Origin: an uncultured Faecalibacterium sp.
GTDB taxonomy: Bacteria > Bacillota > Clostridia > Oscillospirales > Ruminococcaceae
NCBI GenBank assembly: GCA_900551435.1
Contig: URVW01000019.1
Location: 1 to 34,366, forward strand
Reading direction: 5' to 3'
Length of the DNA stretch: 34,366 nucleotides
Below are positions 19,960 through 27,617 of this stretch, piece after piece. The first letter of the stretch is position 1, and the number at the start of each line of letters is the position of its first letter. A program made the position numbers and the translations under genes. The notes below the pieces were generated by a model that did not search any database, was not told the origin of the DNA, and saw only the letters and a program-made list of their open reading frames with translations.

Positions 19960-21486
19960 TCAGTTGACCGGCTTCATGCTGGCCGGGTCCTCCACGGGGA
20001 CCGGGCGGCCGGATTCATCCGGCAGACGCTTGATCTCGCCGGGGTTGGGCGGGCAGGTGGGCAGGGTGAACACGAACCTGCACCATTCGCCCTGCTGGCT
20101 CTCGACCCGAATTTGGCCGCCGGACAGATTGACCAGCACTTTGCAGATGTTCAGGCCCAAGCCCGCGCCGCGGGCATGGAGTCCGCGGGACTTATCCTCT
20201 TTGTAGAACCGCTGGAACACATAGGGCAGCGCCTCCGGGCTGATGCCCTGACCGGAGTTCCAGATGGAGACTTCCACCTCCGGGCCAAGCTTTTCGACGC
20301 TGAACTTGATGGTCCCGCCCGCCGGGGTGAACTTGATGGCATTGTCCAGAATGTTATACGCCACCTGATGGATCAGGTCCGGGTCGGCATAGACCAACAC
20401 CTTTTCGTCCATGGTCAGACCTTCCAGCTCGATCATGCCGTCGTTGATCCGCTGTTCTGCCGAGAGGGCCACGCCGGTCAGCGTCTCCCAGATGTTGAAC
20501 ATCCGGGCGTTGACCTGATATTCGCCGCTTTCCAGCTTTGAGAGGTCCAGCATGTTCTGGATCAGGCGGGCCAGACGGCCCGTCTCCTCCGAAACGAGCT
20601 GTAAATAATGGTTCTGCAGTTCCGGCGGGATGGTCCCATCCAGAATGCCGTCGATGAAGCCTTTGATGGTCGTCATCGGCGTGCGCAGCTCATGCGCGAT
20701 GTTGCCCATGAACTGGCCGCGCGAGTTGTCGTTGGACTGGATGTTCTCCGCCATCGTGTTGAAGGTGCGGGCCAGATCGGCCACTTCGCCTTCCCCTTCC
20801 ACGCCTTCGACGCGGACCGAGAAATCGCCGCCGCCAAAGCGCTGGGCGGCATCGGTCACCTTCTGGAGCGGGTCGGTCAGACGGCGCATCAGGAAGGTGG
20901 TCAGCACGCTGGCGCACAGCAGCATCACACAGGCCGAGAAGAAGAAGTTCGACCAGAACTCCTCCTTGAAATCCGTCAGGCGCGCACCGGACGAGCACAG
21001 GAACAGATAGCCGCTGCATTCGCCCTGCGTGTCCAGCATCCGCCGCACCGAGACATAGCTCTTTTCGGTCAGCACACCGTCCAGCGTGCTCAGGACATGA
21101 TAGGGCTTTTCGGCATCGGCTTTCTGCTGGATCTTTTCCATCAGCTCTGCCGAGACGACATCTTCTTCCAGCTGTTCCGGGCTGGACGTGATGAGGACGT
21201 TGCCCTCTCCATCGGTGAAGAACAGATAGGCTTCCGCGCTCTCGCCGATGATCTCCAGCTTAGTGCTCAGCGCATCCAGTTCCTCGCCCTTGGGCAGCTC
21301 CGACTGCTGGACCACATAATCTGCGGCCCGCCGGGTCACATCTGCAACGCTGTCCAGTGCATCATAGCGCTCCTGCGCGAAATACCGGCTGAACAGCACC
21401 CACTCTGAGAAGCCGAACACCGCCGTGCCCAGCACCAGAAGGGTCGCCACCATCGAAAAGAAGGTAACGGAAATACTTTTGCGCAT
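19960..21486 (-). CDS. Two-component sensor histidine kinase
   Basis: Membrane kinase of 508 aa. It has an N-terminal helix (about 8-30), an extracytoplasmic sensor region of about 145 residues (a dCache/PAS-like reading such as EAYLFFTDGEGNVLITSS), a second helix (about 178-198), HAMP (RLTDPLQKVTDAAQRF), HisKA with GNIAHELRTPMTTIKGF (phosphorylated His), and HATPase_c with DNAIKFTP, SGQGI and GAGLGLNI. It resembles the PhoR/VicK class. The stimulus is unknown. Its ATG shares one base with the response-regulator stop (TAATG), so the pair is coupled. Confidence 0.95.
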   Translation of the reverse strand: MRKSISVTFFSMVATLLVLGTAVFGFSEWVLFSRYFAQERYDALDSVADVTRRAADYVVQQSELPKGEELDALSTKLEIIGESAEAYLFFTDGEGNVLITSSPEQLEEDVVSAELMEKIQQKADAEKPYHVLSTLDGVLTEKSYVSVRRMLDTQGECSGYLFLCSSGARLTDFKEEFWSNFFFSACVMLLCASVLTTFLMRRLTDPLQKVTDAAQRFGGGDFSVRVEGVEGEGEVADLARTFNTMAENIQSNDNSRGQFMGNIAHELRTPMTTIKGFIDGILDGTIPPELQNHYLQLVSEETGRLARLIQNMLDLSKLESGEYQVNARMFNIWETLTGVALSAEQRINDGMIELEGLTMDEKVLVYADPDLIHQVAYNILDNAIKFTPAGGTIKFSVEKLGPEVEVSIWNSGQGISPEALPYVFQRFYKEDKSRGLHARGAGLGLNICKVLVNLSGGQIRVESQQGEWCRFVFTLPTCPPNPGEIKRLPDESGRPVPVEDPASMKPVN

Positions 21487-22184
21487 TACTGACGCACCTC
21501 GAATTTATAACCCACGCCCCAGACGGTCTTCAGCTCCCACTTGTCGGATGCGCCCGACAGCTTCTCGCGCAGACGCTTGACATGGACATCGATGGTGCGG
21601 GAGTCGCCGTAGTATTCAAAGCCCCACACTTCGTCCAGCAGCTGGTCGCGGGTGTAAACGCGGTTGGGATGGGATGCCAGACAGTTGAGTAGTTCCAGCT
21701 CCTTGGGGGGAGCCTCCACCACCTTGCCCTTGACCCGCAGTTCGTAGCTGTTCATATCCAAGCGGAGATTGTCGAATTCGATGACGCCTTCCGTGCTCTC
21801 GGCCGCAGCGGTCGAGGTCTGGCAGCGGCGCAGGACCGCCTTGATGCGGGCCACGACTTCCTTTGCATCGAACGGCTTGACCATGTAATCGTCGGCGCCC
21901 AGCTCCAAGCCCAGCACCTTATCAAAGGTCTCGCCCTTTGCGGTGAGCATCATCACGGGGGTGTTGCCCAGCTTGCGGATGCGGCGGCAGACTTCCAAGC
22001 CGTCCATCTTGGGCATCATCACGTCCAGCAGGACCATGTCCGGCTTGACCTGATTGAACTTTTCCAAGCCTTCTTCGCCATCGTTCGCAATGGTGACCTG
22101 ATAGCCTTCCTTGGTCAGATAGAGCCGCAGCAGCTCGCAGATATTGACGTCGTCATCCACGACAAGGATCTTTTCGTTTGCCAT
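21486..22184 (-). CDS. OmpR/PhoB-family response regulator
   Basis: Protein of 232 aa. The receiver domain (1-120) has the acidic pair VVDDD, phosphoacceptor Asp54 in DMVLLDVMMP, MMLTAKG and the switch Lys in DDYMVKPF. The C-terminal winged helix (about 135-230) has PPKELELLNCLASHPNRVYTR (in part: PPKELELLNCL), SRTIDVHVKRLREKL and TVWGVGYKF. It is expected to be phosphorylated by the kinase encoded directly after it. The targets are unknown. The start has an AGGAGGAAC-type ribosome site. Confidence 0.96.
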   Translation of the reverse strand: MANEKILVVDDDVNICELLRLYLTKEGYQVTIANDGEEGLEKFNQVKPDMVLLDVMMPKMDGLEVCRRIRKLGNTPVMMLTAKGETFDKVLGLELGADDYMVKPFDAKEVVARIKAVLRRCQTSTAAAESTEGVIEFDNLRLDMNSYELRVKGKVVEAPPKELELLNCLASHPNRVYTRDQLLDEVWGFEYYGDSRTIDVHVKRLREKLSGASDKWELKTVWGVGYKFEVRQ

Positions 22185-22256
22185 GAGGGGTTCCTCCTGT
22201 ATATTTTATGCCGCTCCCAAGGCCGGGGCGGATGTTTGCATGAGTCTCTATTCTCT

Positions 22257-22262
22257 ATTATA
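22257..22262 (-). promoter_or_regulatory. -10 element of the two-component operon
   Basis: Consensus TATAAT on the minus strand (22257-22262). The correctly spaced -35 (22280-22285, TTTATT) is weak. It is divergent from the ychF promoter. Confidence 0.6.
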
Positions 22263-22326
22263 CGGAACAGTTATGACAAAATAAAGAAGGTTTTGTATGA
22301 TTTTTGGGATTTCGCGGGGTTGCGGC

Positions 22327-22355
22327 TTGCACTCTCCTCCCCCTTTGCGTATAAT
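22327..22355 (+). promoter_or_regulatory. Promoter of ychF
   Basis: TTGCAC (22327-22332), 17-base spacer, consensus TATAAT (22350-22355), about 50 bases upstream of the ychF ATG. Confidence 0.85.
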
Positions 22356-22404
22356 GATAGATGTATTATTATGTTCACCTCAACGTGTAAGGAGCGTATT
22401 TGAT

Positions 22405-23538
22405 ATGAAATTAGGTATCGTCGGTCTGCCGAATGTCGGCAAGTCCACTTTGTTCAACGCCATCACCTCCACTAAGAACGCGGAGGCGGCCAACTATCCG
22501 TTCTGCACCATCGAGCCGAACAGCGGCATCGTGGCCGTGCCCGACAAGCGGCTGGACAAGCTGGCTGAGATCTGGCAGACCAACAAAAAGACTCCCGCCA
22601 TCGTGGAGTTCGTCGATATCGCCGGTCTGGTCAAGGGCGCAAGCCAGGGCGCTGGTCTGGGCAACAAGTTCCTCGGCCACATCCGCGAGTGCGACGCCAT
22701 CGTGCATGTCGTGCGCTGCTTCGACGATGACAACATCATCCATGTCGTCGAGGACGTGACCAAGGCCGAAGCCGTGGACCCCATCGCCGACATCGACGCC
22801 ATCGACTACGAGCTGATCCTGTCTGACCTCGAAGTGGTCCAGAACCGCGCGGGCCGCATGGCCAAGGCCGCCAAGAGCGGCAACAACAAGGGCGCTGCCG
22901 CCGAAGCCGCATGGCTCCAGCAGCTTGCCGACCACCTGAGCGCCGGCAAGCCCGCCCGCAGCTTCGACTTCGACGAGAACGACGCCGAGCAGCAGACGGT
23001 TCTGCACGAGATGGGTCTGCTGAGCGCAAAGCCCGTCCTGTACGCCTGCAACGTCGGCGAAGATGACCTGATGGAGGGCATCGAGAACAACAAGTATGTC
23101 CCGCTGGTGGCTGCACGCGCCGCTGAAGAGGGTGCACGCTACATCCCCATCTGCGCCAAGACCGAAGAGGACATCGCCGACTACTCCCCTGAAGAGAAGA
23201 AAGCCTTCCTCGCCGAAATGGGCATCGAGGCCAGCGGTCTGGACAACCTCATCACGGCCAGCTACGATCTGCTGGGCCTGATCTCCTTCCTGACCGACGG
23301 CAAAAAGGAATGCCGTGCATGGACCATCCGCAAGGGCACGAAGGCTCCTCAGGCCGCCGGCAAGATCCACAGCGACTTCGAGCGCGGCTTCATCCGTGCC
23401 AGCGTCATCGGCTACAGCGATCTGGAAGCCAACAACTTCGACTATGCCGCCGTCAAGGCCAAGGGTCTGCAGCGCACCGAGGGCAAGGAATACGTCGTCA
23501 AGGACGGCGACGTGATCGAGTTCCTGTTCAACGTCTAA
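22405..23538 (+). CDS. ychF: Redox-regulated ATPase YchF (Obg-like)
   Basis: P-loop protein of 377 aa of the TRAFAC class that prefers ATP and binds ribosomes. The start MKLGIVGLPNVGKSTLFNA is the G1 motif. VDIAGLVKGASQGAGLGNKF (G3 region), the coiled-coil insert and the C-terminal TGS domain (ISFLTDGKKECRAWTIRKG through DGDVIEFLFNV) match the family. A longer frame with 36 more codons starts before the promoter -35 and is rejected. AGGAG lies upstream of the ATG at 22405. Length and domain order are normal. Confidence 0.97.
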   Translation: MKLGIVGLPNVGKSTLFNAITSTKNAEAANYPFCTIEPNSGIVAVPDKRLDKLAEIWQTNKKTPAIVEFVDIAGLVKGASQGAGLGNKFLGHIRECDAIVHVVRCFDDDNIIHVVEDVTKAEAVDPIADIDAIDYELILSDLEVVQNRAGRMAKAAKSGNNKGAAAEAAWLQQLADHLSAGKPARSFDFDENDAEQQTVLHEMGLLSAKPVLYACNVGEDDLMEGIENNKYVPLVAARAAEEGARYIPICAKTEEDIADYSPEEKKAFLAEMGIEASGLDNLITASYDLLGLISFLTDGKKECRAWTIRKGTKAPQAAGKIHSDFERGFIRASVIGYSDLEANNFDYAAVKAKGLQRTEGKEYVVKDGDVIEFLFNV

Positions 23539-23582
23539 GTCCGCTCAGGCTCATTTCATCCGCTCATTCTCCCAGAGAAAGA

Positions 23583-23650
23583 GCCATTGGCAGACAGTGC
23601 CGATGGCTTCTGCTCTCGCCGCATCTGCGCCCTGCCGGAAAGGGCCGCAG
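23583..23650 (+). other. Two hairpins in the ychF-mtnN gap
   Basis: GCCATTGGCA (23583-23592) pairs with TGCCGATGGC (23598-23607), ten pairs with one wobble. CTGCG-CCCT (23625-23633) pairs with AGGG-CGCAG (23641-23650) with a one-base bulge. There is no T-run, so these are not ordinary terminators. They directly precede the mtnN ribosome site. Confidence 0.55.
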
Positions 23651-23669
23651 GATAGAAAGGGACACTTTA

Positions 23670-24353
23670 TTGATTATCGGAATTATGGGCGCCATGCCCG
23701 ATGAAGTCGATCAGCTCTGTGCCAAGCTGGAAAACGTCACCGTCGAGCCTTACGGCGGCGTGGAATACCACAAGGGCACGCTGGCCGGAAAAGAAGTCGT
23801 CGTCTGCTGTGCGGGCATGGGCAAGGCCAATGCCGCCGCGACCACGCAGGTGCTCATCACCAAGTTCGGTGCGGAGAAGATCATTTTCTCCGGCATCGCG
23901 GGCAACATGACCAGCAAGATCGGCATCGGCGATGTGGTCATCGGTAAAACGGTGCTCTATCACGACGCCCAGCTGGACATGATCTGCCAGAATCCGCCGT
24001 TCCTGAAGGAATACACCGGCGACCCCACCCTGATCGCCGCCGCCGAAGCCGCCTGTAAGGCCGTGGGCGTCAAGGCACTGACCGGCAAGATCGCCACCGG
24101 CGACCTGTTCGTCGGCGACAGCGAGACGAAAGCCGCCATCGAGGCCAAGTGCGCGCCCGATTGTGTAGAGATGGAGGGCGCCGCCGTCAGCCAGATCGCG
24201 GCGAAAAACGAAGTTCCCTGCGTCATCCTGCGCGCCATGAGCGACAACGCTGACGAGGACGGCCACGAAGTTCTGGTCGTCAAGAAGTTCAGCATCGCGG
24301 AGTACGTCGCGACCGCCACCAAGATCGTTGCATCGATGGTGGAGTCTCTGTAA
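23670..24353 (+). CDS. mtnN: 5'-methylthioadenosine/S-adenosylhomocysteine nucleosidase
   Basis: Cytosolic enzyme of 227 aa that cleaves MTA and SAH to adenine plus the thioribose/ribosyl sugar, for methionine salvage and detoxification of methyltransferase products. IIGIMGAMPDEVD carries the catalytic base Glu, SGIAGNM and GDLFVGD are substrate-site motifs, CVEMEGAAVSQIA contains the Met-Glu of the ribose site, and RAMSDNADED has the catalytic Asp. The frame is open far upstream into ychF, but homologues begin at 'IGIMGAM'. The TTG at 23670 with AAAGGGA 8 bases before it is the best start. A strong terminator follows. Confidence 0.93.
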   Translation: MIIGIMGAMPDEVDQLCAKLENVTVEPYGGVEYHKGTLAGKEVVVCCAGMGKANAAATTQVLITKFGAEKIIFSGIAGNMTSKIGIGDVVIGKTVLYHDAQLDMICQNPPFLKEYTGDPTLIAAAEAACKAVGVKALTGKIATGDLFVGDSETKAAIEAKCAPDCVEMEGAAVSQIAAKNEVPCVILRAMSDNADEDGHEVLVVKKFSIAEYVATATKIVASMVESL

Positions 24354-24365
24354 TCGACTGCACTC

Positions 24366-24406
24366 AAAACCCCGGCAAAGCATAAAACTTTGCCGGGGTT
24401 TTCTTT
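24366..24406. terminator. Terminator after mtnN, probably bidirectional
   Basis: CCCCGGCAAAG (24370-24380) and CTTTGCCGGGG (24388-24398), a perfect 11-bp stem flanked by AAAA and TTTTCTTT. It can serve mtnN and the convergent gene ending at 24456. Confidence 0.9.
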
Positions 24407-24455
24407 GCGGAATTTGCAACCAGTTCTGGCCGGACGTCGGGGAGCTTTTCCAGCT

Positions 24456-24896
24456 TTACAAAAACTGCTCCAGCTTGATCCGATTGTCCTCTTCAAAATC
24501 CTGCAATCGCTGCATCAGTCGCTTGGAACCCGGTGCGGCGTCGGGGTAGTCCTTCTGGCTCTTGATGCAGTCCATGACGCCCTGACTGCTGCCCTCAGAG
24601 AGCATCTCCGCCAGATTGCGGGTGGATTTGTCGGTCAGCGTTTTCATGCTGATGCCCATTTTCGTGTTGAATTTTGCCATCGCGCTCTGCCCCTGCGCCG
24701 AGCCGCCGCACGCTTCGATGGCGGTGTGAGCCTCCTGATTCAGTTCGCGGTAGATGTTCCGCTCCCGCAGAAGCTCCGCCTTGAACTGGGTATCGTCGGT
24801 CATCGGGACGATCTGTTCCAGCGTGTTTTTGCCCATCTCCGTGTTCTGCACCACGGCTTCCAGCAGATTGAGGTTGTCGTTTTTCTGATTTTCCAT
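24456..24896 (-). CDS. Small helical protein, possible ferritin-like four-helix bundle, unknown function
   Basis: Soluble protein of 146 aa, almost entirely predicted helix. It has the pattern of a clostridial family of about 145 aa with an N-terminal LLEAVVQNTEMGKNTLEQ helix, a central MAKFNTKMGISMKTL helix and a C-terminal FEEDNRIKLEQFL helix. These resemble DUF2383-type or ferritin-like bundles but lack an obvious di-iron ExxH set. I cannot assign a function. The ribosome site (GGGGGAC) lies in the 3' arm of a hairpin at 24899-24945 that also looks like the terminator of the gene upstream. Confidence 0.7.
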   Translation of the reverse strand: MENQKNDNLNLLEAVVQNTEMGKNTLEQIVPMTDDTQFKAELLRERNIYRELNQEAHTAIEACGGSAQGQSAMAKFNTKMGISMKTLTDKSTRNLAEMLSEGSSQGVMDCIKSQKDYPDAAPGSKRLMQRLQDFEEDNRIKLEQFL

Positions 24897-24898
24897 AG

Positions 24899-24945
24899 AA
24901 AAGTCCCCCTTTTGAAGCCTAGCATCTCCAAAAGGGGGACTTTTT
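24899..24945 (-). terminator. Hairpin between the GGDEF-like gene and the helical protein gene
   Basis: Arms AAAAGTCCCCCTTTT (24899-24913) and AAAAGGGGGACTTTT (24930-24944), a perfect stem of about 15 bp. On the minus strand it is followed by TTTT and then, within a few bases, the ATG of the next gene, whose GGGGGAC ribosome site it contains. Confidence 0.8.
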
Positions 24946-24956
24946 ATCCATAGAAC

Positions 24957-25751
24957 TTATTCGGCGCAGACCCGGTCTCCGCCCGCATCCTGTGCGGCCT
25001 TGAGCCGCTTTTCGCACAGCTGATACAGGGCATCCCAGTTTTTGCCCCGCACCTCGTTGGTACAGGCACAGCCGATGGACTGGGTGAACGGGACCCGGCG
25101 CATCAGGCCCACGGAAGCCACGCATTCCCGGGGCATTTCTGCATAAATACGGCCCAGCTCGTCGGCCAGTTCGGCACAACCCTTATCCGCGCAGCCGATA
25201 GCGAACAGCGTATCGGTCAGGCGGCAGACCACCCGCTCGTCCGGGCGGTCGTAGTGTTTTTTCCACTGGTTGGCCACAAAGCAGACCAGCTGATTCATCA
25301 CGGCGTCGCCCTGCTCGGCCAGCAGATCTCCGGCCTTGTCCAGCTCCACCAGCGCCAGCGAAGCACAGCGGTGAGCATCGGTCCAGTCGTCCAGACGGGT
25401 GCAGAACTCCGTCTCGAAATAGCGGCGGTTGAACACACCCGACAAAAAGTCGTGGTTCATGTCGTCGCGGCACAGCTCCCGCTCGCGCGGGGTCATCCGG
25501 TCCTCCGGCAGGTCGTTGCCCGCCAGCAGAGCCGTCATCTGCAGCTGCCAGATCTTTCCGTCGGCATATACCCGGCGGCGCAGGACGCAGTCCACCTGCC
25601 CGTTGCGCAGTTCATAGTCCACCATCAGGCCGTCGTCCTGCCAGCTGCGGGCGGCGTCCTCGTCGGCCTCAGTCAGGGTCACGTCCTCAAATGCAGCCTT
25701 CGCGCTGCGGACAAATTCGCGCAGGTCCTGCTCGGTCCATTCTCTCTTCAT
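24957..25751 (-). CDS. Degenerate GGDEF-domain protein
   Basis: Protein of 264 aa, with no membrane segment. An N-terminal region of about 90 residues (YELRNGQVDCVLRRRVYADG) looks like a small PAS-like or beta-rich sensor. A GGDEF-type domain follows: DFLSGVFNRRYFETEF matches the DxLTGLxNRRxF entry motif, but the catalytic loop that should read RxGGDEF is CRLTDTLFAIG, and the metal/nucleotide residues after ALVELDKAG are not conserved. It is probably not an active diguanylate cyclase and could bind a nucleotide or act as a protein partner. GGGGAA precedes the ATG. A consensus -10 lies at 25844-25849. Confidence 0.8.
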   Translation of the reverse strand: MKREWTEQDLREFVRSAKAAFEDVTLTEADEDAARSWQDDGLMVDYELRNGQVDCVLRRRVYADGKIWQLQMTALLAGNDLPEDRMTPRERELCRDDMNHDFLSGVFNRRYFETEFCTRLDDWTDAHRCASLALVELDKAGDLLAEQGDAVMNQLVCFVANQWKKHYDRPDERVVCRLTDTLFAIGCADKGCAELADELGRIYAEMPRECVASVGLMRRVPFTQSIGCACTNEVRGKNWDALYQLCEKRLKAAQDAGGDRVCAE

Positions 25752-25843
25752 GCGTTTTATTCCCCATCATTTTGGTGTCGGATTCTCCCTCCCGACACGC
25801 CTTACCACGGGACCGTCATTTTTGCGGCCCTCGATTGCTTAAA

Positions 25844-25872
25844 ATTATACCACTCTCGCGGGGGAGTTACCA
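25844..25872 (-). promoter_or_regulatory. Promoter of the degenerate GGDEF gene
   Basis: Minus strand consensus TATAAT (25844-25849) with a 17-base spacer to a weak TGGTAA (25867-25872). Confidence 0.6.
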
Positions 25873-25948
25873 GCAAAACGCACAATTTTTAGTTCAATTT
25901 TTTACAAATTCGTCGAACTGCTAAAGTTTCCGGCCCTTTTCCATCAGG

Positions 25949-27490
25949 TCATGCACGGCAAACGACTTCGCATTCGGCCAAGATCTCATCGGCCAGCGCG
26001 GCGGTATCAAAGCCCGCCTTGGCGCGCCAAGTCCAGTTTCCGCCCAAGCGGCCCGGGGTGTTCAGATGGGCTTCCGCGCCCAGACCCAGCCAATCGGCCA
26101 TGGGGATGATGGTGCGGTCCGCCACCGAGGCCAGCGCCGCGCGCAGGAGCGCGATGCGGGCTTCGTCCGTCTTGACGGCGGCCACTTCCTTGGCCGTGGG
26201 GCGGCAGGGCGTCAGATGCAGATACTTTGCGACATGAGCCTTTTCCTTGTCGTTCGCGCCATTCTCCCACCAATCGGCCAGCGTGGTGTTGTCGTGCGTG
26301 CCCGGGTAGACCACGCTGTTCTTGACGTGGTTGTGGGGCAGATACTCGTTGTCGCCGCTGCCAAAGGCGAACTGCAGCACCTTCATGCCGGGGAAGCCGC
26401 TGTCTGCCAGCAGCTCGCGGACGCTGGGGAACAGCTCGCCAAGGTCCTCGGCAATGATGGGCAGCTTGCCCAGCGCTGCTTCGAGGGCGCGGAACAGGTC
26501 CATGCCCGGGCCGTTCTCCCACTTGCCGGTCTTGGCCGTCGGGCTGCCCGCCGGGATGGCCCAATAGGTGTCGAAGCCGCGGAAATGGTCGATGCGGAGC
26601 AGGTCGTAGATGCCCAGTGCATGGCGGACCCGCTCGATCCACCACGCATAGCCAGTCTTTTGATGATACGGCCAGTTGTACAGCGGGTTGCCCCAGAGCT
26701 GGCCGTCCGCCGAGAAGTAATCCGGCGGGCATCCGGCCACGCGGGCAAAGCCGCCATCCGAATCCAGCTCGAACAGCGGGCCGCCCACCCATGCGTCCAC
26801 GGAATCCGCCGAGACGTAGATGGGGATATCGCCCAGCACCTGAATGCCCTTTTCGTTGGCATAGGCCTTCAGCTTTTTCCACTGGCGGGTGAACTCATAC
26901 TGCAAAAACTTCCAGAAGCCGATCTCTTCCTCGTTCTCGGCGCGGAAGCGCTCCAGCGCACCGGCATCCCGCAGACGATACTCGCGGGGCCATGCGGCCC
27001 AGCTCTTCATCTCGTGGGTGGTCTTGAGGGCCATGTACAGCGCATAATCTTCCAGCCAGCCCTCGTTCTCGAGGGCAAAGGCATAGTAGTCATCCGGGTA
27101 GTAATACGCACAGCCGTGGACCCCGGCGCACTGTTTCCGCCATGCCGCATAGGCCTCGCGCAGGACCTTGTAGCGGCTGGTGTAGAGCGTGCCGTAGTCC
27201 ACTTCCAGCGGATCTTCACCCCAAGACTCCGCCTTGAGCTGGGCCGCAGTCAGCAGACCGTCGGCCTTCAGGGCGTCGAGGTCGATGAAATACGGGTTGC
27301 CCGCAAAAGCCGAGCAGCTCTGATAGGGGCTGTCGCCGTAGCCGGTGGGGCTGAGGGGGAGGATCTGCCAGATCTTCTGCCCCGCCTTCGCGAGAAAATC
27401 GACAAACTTTTCAGCTTCCTTTCCGAAGCAGCCAATTCCATAAGGGCCGGGCAGGCTGGACACCGGCATCAGGATTCCACTTTCACGCAT
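25949..27490 (-). CDS. malQ: 4-alpha-glucanotransferase (amylomaltase, GH77)
   Basis: Cytosolic enzyme of 513 aa that moves glucan segments between maltodextrins in starch and maltose use. The N-terminus MRESGILMPVSSLPGPYGIG is the typical GH77 opening. The catalytic set is present: RIDHFRGFD (nucleophile Asp), PIIAEDLG (acid/base Glu) and GTHDNTT (third Asp). GDIPIYVSADSVDAW and GCPPDYFSADGQLWGNP are further signatures. Length is normal. AGGAAGG lies before the ATG. No maltose operon is nearby, so it is a stand-alone copy, divergent from the alaX-like gene. Confidence 0.97.
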   Translation of the reverse strand: MRESGILMPVSSLPGPYGIGCFGKEAEKFVDFLAKAGQKIWQILPLSPTGYGDSPYQSCSAFAGNPYFIDLDALKADGLLTAAQLKAESWGEDPLEVDYGTLYTSRYKVLREAYAAWRKQCAGVHGCAYYYPDDYYAFALENEGWLEDYALYMALKTTHEMKSWAAWPREYRLRDAGALERFRAENEEEIGFWKFLQYEFTRQWKKLKAYANEKGIQVLGDIPIYVSADSVDAWVGGPLFELDSDGGFARVAGCPPDYFSADGQLWGNPLYNWPYHQKTGYAWWIERVRHALGIYDLLRIDHFRGFDTYWAIPAGSPTAKTGKWENGPGMDLFRALEAALGKLPIIAEDLGELFPSVRELLADSGFPGMKVLQFAFGSGDNEYLPHNHVKNSVVYPGTHDNTTLADWWENGANDKEKAHVAKYLHLTPCRPTAKEVAAVKTDEARIALLRAALASVADRTIIPMADWLGLGAEAHLNTPGRLGGNWTWRAKAGFDTAALADEILAECEVVCRA

Positions 27491-27553
27491 GATGTACCTT
27501 CCTCATTTCGTTCGGATTTCGGTTATTTCCTATCATAACATAACCGCAGACTA

Positions 27554-27582
27554 TTTTCCACAGGCAAAAATCGTGGTATACT
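27554..27582 (+). promoter_or_regulatory. Promoter of the alaX-like run
   Basis: TTTTCC (27554-27559), 17-base spacer, TATACT (27577-27582), 35 bases upstream of the ATG at 27618. Confidence 0.55.
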
Positions 27583-27617
27583 AAGATTTGTTACCCGAGA
27601 GGTTTCAGGAGGAGCTT

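Noticed and set aside
26066..27538. 490-codon plus-strand frame
   Set aside because: Antisense to malQ with its full catalytic set.
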